11,105 nt of DNA from an uncultured Bacteroidales bacterium (GTDB lineage Bacteria; Bacteroidota; Bacteroidia; Bacteroidales; UBA932). Position numbers and translations under genes: made by a program. The notes under the pieces are model-generated. The model was given only the letters and a program-made list of their open reading frames with translations, made no database searches and was not told where the DNA came from. Below, piece after piece: positions 7,153 to 11,105 of this stretch. The stretch spans positions 1 through 11,105 of the forward strand of contig CAMNNS010000043.1 of NCBI GenBank assembly GCA_946545765.1. The letters run 5' to 3'. Each line of letters begins with the position of its first letter. The stretch's first letter is position 1.

Positions 7153-7218
7153 AACTTACTAATTATCATTTAATTACTAATTTTATATCAATTTTATCGT
7201 GCTAATATACTCATTTTT

Positions 7219-8688
7219 TTACTCCATAGATGCTAAAGAGTACATAAATCCCTCTAAATGTCGTTGTATATCTTTTGTAGGACAAGCATAATTATTCACC
7301 AAAATTGCGAATTTAATTAAGCCACTTTTTTGCCCGCCAGTTACATAGCCTGCATAGGTTTTAACACAAGATAAACTTCCACTTTTTGCATGTACTCTAT
7401 TAGCAATGTTTGGATTAAATTGTTTTGAAGTTAAAACATATTTAAATGTTCCAACTCCCGGATATGGAAAACTCTCTAAATATTTTTCAAAAATCTGATA
7501 CTTTGATAGTGCATCATAAAATCTTACAAAGAATTTTGGAGAAACATAATTTTCTCTCGATAAGCCACTACCATCGTCTTGAGTGTAACCCCATCTATCT
7601 ATATTAAGTGAATCCAAAATTTTATTAGCCGTCTCTACTGCTGCCTTATAACTACCCACCCCTGTTGCAATTTTAGCCATTGTTTTAAATAGGGTCTCTG
7701 CATAAAAGTTATTGCTAATTTTATTTGTAACATCTACAATTTTATACAATTCAGGAGAATAGGTCTTAACTAAATCTATAATATTCTCTCTTTCTGGTAA
7801 CTGATCTATACTCATAATTCTATCGCCGACAATAAAACCTTTAGAGATTAAGAACTCTCTAAAAGCCAAACCGCAAGAGAGATATGCAAATTTATTAGAG
7901 ATAGTTGTTTTTATTGTATCTCTGCCACAAGGGAGACTCCCTGTAAACTTTCCAATGCGGGCTAAATCAGAAGATACATATTCGCTCCAATCCCCACTAT
8001 CCCTCTCCCCTGTTACCAAATTATTAACATACTCAAAATTAGGTATTTGCGGATAACTTACAATTATCTTAACCTTATCTCCGGGCTTTTTACCAGGCAC
8101 ATATTTAACTTGTTGTATATCTTCATGAAAAGGGAGTCCACTTGGAGCAGTACCATAATAATAGCCTATATTTCCCCATGTCCAAGAAGATGGAATAACC
8201 TCCCTCTCTAAAAATGAATCATCTACAATTATATCACCTTCAATTCGCCTGACCCCTTTATCATATAATTCTTTAGCCCATACACCAAATATAGAATCTA
8301 TAGGAAACGCAATCTCTTCAGAAGAACCCAAAGTTGGGTCACCACCCCCTATTATGTACAAGTTGCCATACAACACATCACCCTTTATCTCACCACTATA
8401 AGCAACTTTAGTCTCAAATTTATAATCTGCTCCAAGGTATATTAAAGATAAACCTGTTGTTATAGTCTTTAGGGTAGATGCAGTTAGAAGTGGCATATCG
8501 GAGTTCCAATCGGCAATTACCTTTCCATCACCATCTTCTGCGTAAATTGCGACGACGGCATTTTTATAGTTAGGATCTTTTTTAATCACTGATTCTATAT
8601 ACCCTTGAGGGGAAAATTTAGATTTTGGCTGAGATAAACAAAGTCCTGAATAGAAGAGTATTAAAGTAAATAATATAAGTTTTTTCAT
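7219..8688 (-). CDS. dacB: D-alanyl-D-alanine carboxypeptidase/endopeptidase, PBP4 (peptidase S13)
   Basis: This 489-aa class C penicillin-binding protein has a signal peptide (MKKLILFTLILFYSG, cleavage probably near residue 19-20), so it acts in the periplasm on peptidoglycan. The active-site set is complete. SxxK is STLK with S71 nucleophile and K74, SxN is SNN at 325-327, and KTG appears as KSG at 435-437 in HAKSGSLS. The PBP4-type block DDGSGLSREN sits at 371-380. A large insertion (about 100-290) between SxxK and SxN is typical of S13 enzymes. The family removes the terminal D-Ala and cuts D-Ala-mDAP cross-links. The length is normal. It is 9 nt downstream of the membrane-protein gene, so probably the same transcript. 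The cysteine at 17 is not in a proper lipobox (SGLC), so a lipoprotein is unlikely. Confidence 0.93.
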   Translation of the reverse strand: MKKLILFTLILFYSGLCLSQPKSKFSPQGYIESVIKKDPNYKNAVVAIYAEDGDGKVIADWNSDMPLLTASTLKTITTGLSLIYLGADYKFETKVAYSGEIKGDVLYGNLYIIGGGDPTLGSSEEIAFPIDSIFGVWAKELYDKGVRRIEGDIIVDDSFLEREVIPSSWTWGNIGYYYGTAPSGLPFHEDIQQVKYVPGKKPGDKVKIIVSYPQIPNFEYVNNLVTGERDSGDWSEYVSSDLARIGKFTGSLPCGRDTIKTTISNKFAYLSCGLAFREFLISKGFIVGDRIMSIDQLPERENIIDLVKTYSPELYKIVDVTNKISNNFYAETLFKTMAKIATGVGSYKAAVETANKILDSLNIDRWGYTQDDGSGLSRENYVSPKFFVRFYDALSKYQIFEKYLESFPYPGVGTFKYVLTSKQFNPNIANRVHAKSGSLSCVKTYAGYVTGGQKSGLIKFAILVNNYACPTKDIQRHLEGFMYSLASME

Positions 8689-8697
8689 AATAACTAA

Positions 8698-9663
8698 TTA
8701 GTTTATAATTAAACCTAATCTATATATTATAATTGAGGCTATCGATAAAATAAAATCTACATTTGCAAAGGTTTTCCCTTTTGTTAAACAAAAGTATCGC
8801 GATAAGAAAATTGAGACAGGAGAGGCTAAAAGGATAAACAGTGGTTCTTGACCCTCTTTATAAAAAACAATAAAAAACAACGCACTGAGCAATAAAAAAA
8901 CCAATTGATTATTAAATACATAAGCATTCTGTCTCCCTTTTGTCTCTACAGATTTTGATGTTATATAAATAGACTTTACTAAAATAAAAACCAAGATAAA
9001 TATAAAAAAGAGTGAAGATAATTTAGGAGATATATAGAGAGGATTTATATCTATAGCCTTCTGAAAAAAAACATCAACACTTTCTCGTACCTCATTATAT
9101 CTAACAAATTTATAGGATATTATAAAAATGAACGGAAGAATAATTCCTACAATAGATTTCAAAAATTTTCTAATTAGTTCATCACTCTCCACAAATAGTA
9201 TAAATAACAATGAGATTGCTAACCAAATTACTGGTGGATAAAATAGAGAGGCAATTGATATTAAAAAAAAGGCAGTAAATCTCTGATTTATCAAAAAACA
9301 AAAATTAGCCCAAAGTAATCCAATTGCAACTATATGTATTGGAGAGAAATAGATAAATCCCGGCTCAACAAAAAGTATTAATGCTATCAATGATGTTCCT
9401 AAAAATCTCTCTGCAATCTTTATTCTATAAATACCTGTTACAATGTAAAAAGAGACTATTAAAGAAACAGATAATAGAATACCAAAAAGAATATTTAATA
9501 AGGTATAATTTGCATTATAAGAGAAGTCTGAGATAAAATGTTGAACAATTGTAACTCGTTGATTCAACAAATCCTCTCTATAAAATAGAGCAGTAAAGAA
9601 GAGGAATAGTGCAGTTACAATTAATAGTATTATATCTCTTTTATTTCTGAATATTGCGCTCAT
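8698..9663 (-). CDS. Polytopic membrane protein, probably DUF6427-like
   Basis: This 321-aa, very hydrophobic protein has about nine or ten likely transmembrane segments (roughly 10-28, 53-78, 88-102, 107-124, 129-157, 168-187, 213-232, 251-268, 271-290, 303-320). There is a short basic N-terminus (FRNKRD) and a loop of about 20 polar residues after segment seven. No catalytic motif is recognised. The position directly after purD recalls the DUF6427 family of Bacteroidetes, which has similar size and topology, but I cannot confirm the family from sequence alone. Its ATG lies inside the end of purD (23-nt overlap), implying translational coupling, and dacB follows after 9 nt. Two hydrophobic runs with polar or aromatic residues (EPGFIYFSPIHIV and SLFYPPVIW) may be functional sites. 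A transporter or envelope-assembly role is possible but unproven. Confidence 0.8.
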   Translation of the reverse strand: MSAIFRNKRDIILLIVTALFLFFTALFYREDLLNQRVTIVQHFISDFSYNANYTLLNILFGILLSVSLIVSFYIVTGIYRIKIAERFLGTSLIALILFVEPGFIYFSPIHIVAIGLLWANFCFLINQRFTAFFLISIASLFYPPVIWLAISLLFILFVESDELIRKFLKSIVGIILPFIFIISYKFVRYNEVRESVDVFFQKAIDINPLYISPKLSSLFFIFILVFILVKSIYITSKSVETKGRQNAYVFNNQLVFLLLSALFFIVFYKEGQEPLFILLASPVSIFLSRYFCLTKGKTFANVDFILSIASIIIYRLGLIIN

Positions 9664-10993
9664 AAAGGGGAGAAAGATAACCTATAATATCTAATCCTAT
9701 ATCTTTTCTAAAAACTTTACCGCTATATGTAATTAGATCTATCGCAGAGTAGATTCTATCCCTCTCTTTTTCTATTACCTCAACATCTGATAAACCTTTT
9801 TCTTTCAAACAGTTGGCGGTTATGGCAAAAACTCTTCCCCCATTGGTTACAAGTGTGCCACTGTTTGAAATTTTTGTCCCACAATGAAATAACTTTAAAC
9901 CCTCATTTTGATTAAATAAATTTGAATTTATGGTAATATTTATACCCTTTTTATACCCCATTGGATAACCCTCAGAGACACAAATAACTGTTAAGCCGTA
10001 TTTGTCAGATATAAGTAGTTTCTCATTTTTTAACTCCCCTTTAGCACAAGCTATAAGATGTTCTAAAAAATCTGAGTCTATTCTTGTCATCACAACCTCT
10101 GTCTCTGGATCGCCCATTCTTACATTATATTCAACGACATATGGGTCTCCGTTACAATTCATTAAACCTATAAAAATAAACCCTTTATATTCTATATTTT
10201 CTTTTTTCAAGCCCTCTATTGTAGGGAGAATGATTCTTTCTTTGACTTTTTGTGTAAAATCTTCTGTTACAAATGGAACTGGTGAGATAGCCCCCATACC
10301 CCCTGTATTCAACCCTTTATCCCCCTCTCCAATTCTTTTATAATCTTTTGCAGATGGCAATAGTAAATAATTCTCACCATCTGTAAGGATAAAGAAAGAG
10401 ACCTCTATACCAGATAGATACTCCTCAATCACCACACAATTGCCCGCCTCTCCGAACTTACCATTTAAAATCTCCCTTAGCTCCTTTTTCGCCTCATCTA
10501 TATCATTTATAATTAACACCCCTTTACCCGCTGCAAGACCATCTGCTTTTAATACATAGGGTGCTTTTAACTGTTCTAAAAATTTATCCCCTTCTTCTAT
10601 AGTCTCTTTAAAGACAGATTTAAAAGAAGCTGTTGGGATATTATATTTTTGCATAAATTTTTTAGCAAACTCTTTACTCCCCTCTAATGTAGCCCCTTGC
10701 GAATCTGGTCCTACAAATAGTATCTCTTTTAACTCATTATTTTTTGAGAAAAAATCTCTTATCCCTTTAACCAATGGCTCTTCGGGACCAACAACCACCA
10801 TATCTATTTTATTCTCTATACAAACACTTTTAATTGTTTGGAAATCATTTACAGCAACATCGATATTCTGTGCAATTTCTTGTGTCCCAGGGTTACCGGG
10901 CAAACAATAGAGATTACTACACTTTGGACTTTGTTTAATTTTCCATGCTAAAGCATGCTCCCTACCACCGCTTCCTATTATTAAAACATTCAT
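9641..10993 (-). CDS. purD: Phosphoribosylamine-glycine ligase (GAR synthetase)
   Basis: PurD joins glycine to 5-phosphoribosylamine with ATP, step 2 of IMP synthesis. The 450-aa protein has the complete ATP-grasp layout. The N-terminal domain opens MNVLIIGSGGREHALAWK (1-18) and contains GPEEPL (69-74). The ATP-grasp core has PYVLKADGLAAGKGV (145-159), GEGDKGLNTGGMGA (222-235) and the metal-binding EYNVRMGDPETEV (288-300). The C-terminal domain ends at FRKDIG. About 18 residues follow that usual end point (LDIIGYLSPLYERNIQK region), making it slightly longer than the usual 420-430 aa. Part of this tail overlaps the start of the downstream membrane-protein gene. It starts 13 nt after the stop of the upstream partial gene, so its promoter is outside the window. 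Confidence 0.97.
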   Translation of the reverse strand: MNVLIIGSGGREHALAWKIKQSPKCSNLYCLPGNPGTQEIAQNIDVAVNDFQTIKSVCIENKIDMVVVGPEEPLVKGIRDFFSKNNELKEILFVGPDSQGATLEGSKEFAKKFMQKYNIPTASFKSVFKETIEEGDKFLEQLKAPYVLKADGLAAGKGVLIINDIDEAKKELREILNGKFGEAGNCVVIEEYLSGIEVSFFILTDGENYLLLPSAKDYKRIGEGDKGLNTGGMGAISPVPFVTEDFTQKVKERIILPTIEGLKKENIEYKGFIFIGLMNCNGDPYVVEYNVRMGDPETEVVMTRIDSDFLEHLIACAKGELKNEKLLISDKYGLTVICVSEGYPMGYKKGINITINSNLFNQNEGLKLFHCGTKISNSGTLVTNGGRVFAITANCLKEKGLSDVEVIEKERDRIYSAIDLITYSGKVFRKDIGLDIIGYLSPLYERNIQK

Positions 10994-11006
10994 ATATTTT
11001 TAATAT

Positions 11007-11105
11007 TTAAAGTTCTATTTTATTACTCTTTAAACCTAAATTTTTAATAGCCTCCAAAACCAACGGAAGTGCAACAAAAAGATTAGCCGAACATTTTATA
11101 GAGTC
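11007..11105 (-). CDS. C-terminal fragment of an unidentified protein (5' end outside window)
   Basis: An open frame enters from the right edge and ends with TAA at 11007-11009 after 32 codons. The fragment contains an amphipathic helix-like stretch (ANLFVALPLVLEAIKNLG) and ends KSNKIEL. Three things support coding: uninterrupted reading to the window edge, composition like its neighbours, and placement 13 nt before the purD ATG on the same strand. It is too short for me to assign a family. Confidence 0.55.
   Translation of the reverse strand, partial: DSIKCSANLFVALPLVLEAIKNLGLKSNKIEL

Noticed and set aside
7153..7218. 66-bp gap before the aminotransferase with a repeated TTACTAATT (7156-7164 and 7174-7182)
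   Set aside because: There are only two 9-bp copies in very AT-rich DNA, with no TAnnTTTG promoter box or hairpin, so nothing is supported.
8620..8688. DacB as a lipoprotein because of the cysteine at residue 17
   Set aside because: Residue -1 is leucine rather than glycine or alanine, so the lipobox is poor; an ordinary signal peptide fits better.
8692..8703. 12-bp palindrome AACTAATTAGTT between the membrane-protein stop and dacB
   Set aside because: It is AT-only apart from two bases, includes a stop codon in an AT-rich gap and has no partner copy; chance is sufficient.
10002..10343. Plus-strand 113-codon frame antisense to purD
   Set aside because: It lies wholly inside purD, whose ATP-grasp motifs are continuous across the region.

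Overview
The window reads as a housekeeping stretch of a low-GC member of the Bacteroidetes, most likely order Bacteroidales. The evidence is the long Bacteroidetes-type NusB (320 aa), the gene order nusB-yajC-ybbR, a DUF3276/PUR-domain protein, the roughly 390-aa Bacteroidetes form of PurM, AT-rich leaders without obvious Shine-Dalgarno sequences, and several copies of the Bacteroidetes -7 promoter element TAnnTTTG. No mobile element, CRISPR array, phage gene or defence gene is visible.

Left part (1-2269, minus strand): a compact nusB > yajC > YbbR-like run, with the YbbR-like gene leaving the window at base 1. It starts from an apparent promoter at about 2225-2232. The genes cover transcription antitermination, the Sec translocon accessory subunit and an envelope-anchored YbbR-domain protein.

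Centre (2220-2824): the only plus-strand gene, a small PUR-domain nucleic-acid-binding protein, is divergent from nusB. The intergenic space carries a perfect 15-bp inverted repeat whose arms each contain a TATCTTTG promoter element facing its own gene. The PUR gene ends against a tRNA-Cys(GCA) on the minus strand. The two convergent units share one perfect 24-bp-arm hairpin terminator that reaches into the last two bases of the tRNA.

Right part (2863-11105, all minus strand): in transcription order, the last 32 codons of an unidentified gene, purD, a multi-spanning membrane protein (probably DUF6427-like), a periplasmic PBP4-type D-Ala-D-Ala carboxypeptidase, a class I/II aminotransferase, purM, a DEDDy 3'-5' exonuclease and an RlmI-type 23S rRNA methyltransferase. 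Spacings range from a 23-nt overlap to 66 nt, so most or all may be co-transcribed. The two largest gaps (7153-7218 and 4714-4778) may hold extra promoters, but I found no convincing element. purD (step 2 of IMP synthesis) and purM (step 5) share the cluster, while the other genes deal with cell wall, amino acids and RNA.

I did not find a new multi-gene system. The points worth a second look are small: the mirror-image divergent promoter, the hairpin fused to the tRNA end, the TTG start of the YbbR gene, an insertion in the RlmI PUA domain, and the C-terminal extension of PurD overlapping its downstream membrane-protein gene.
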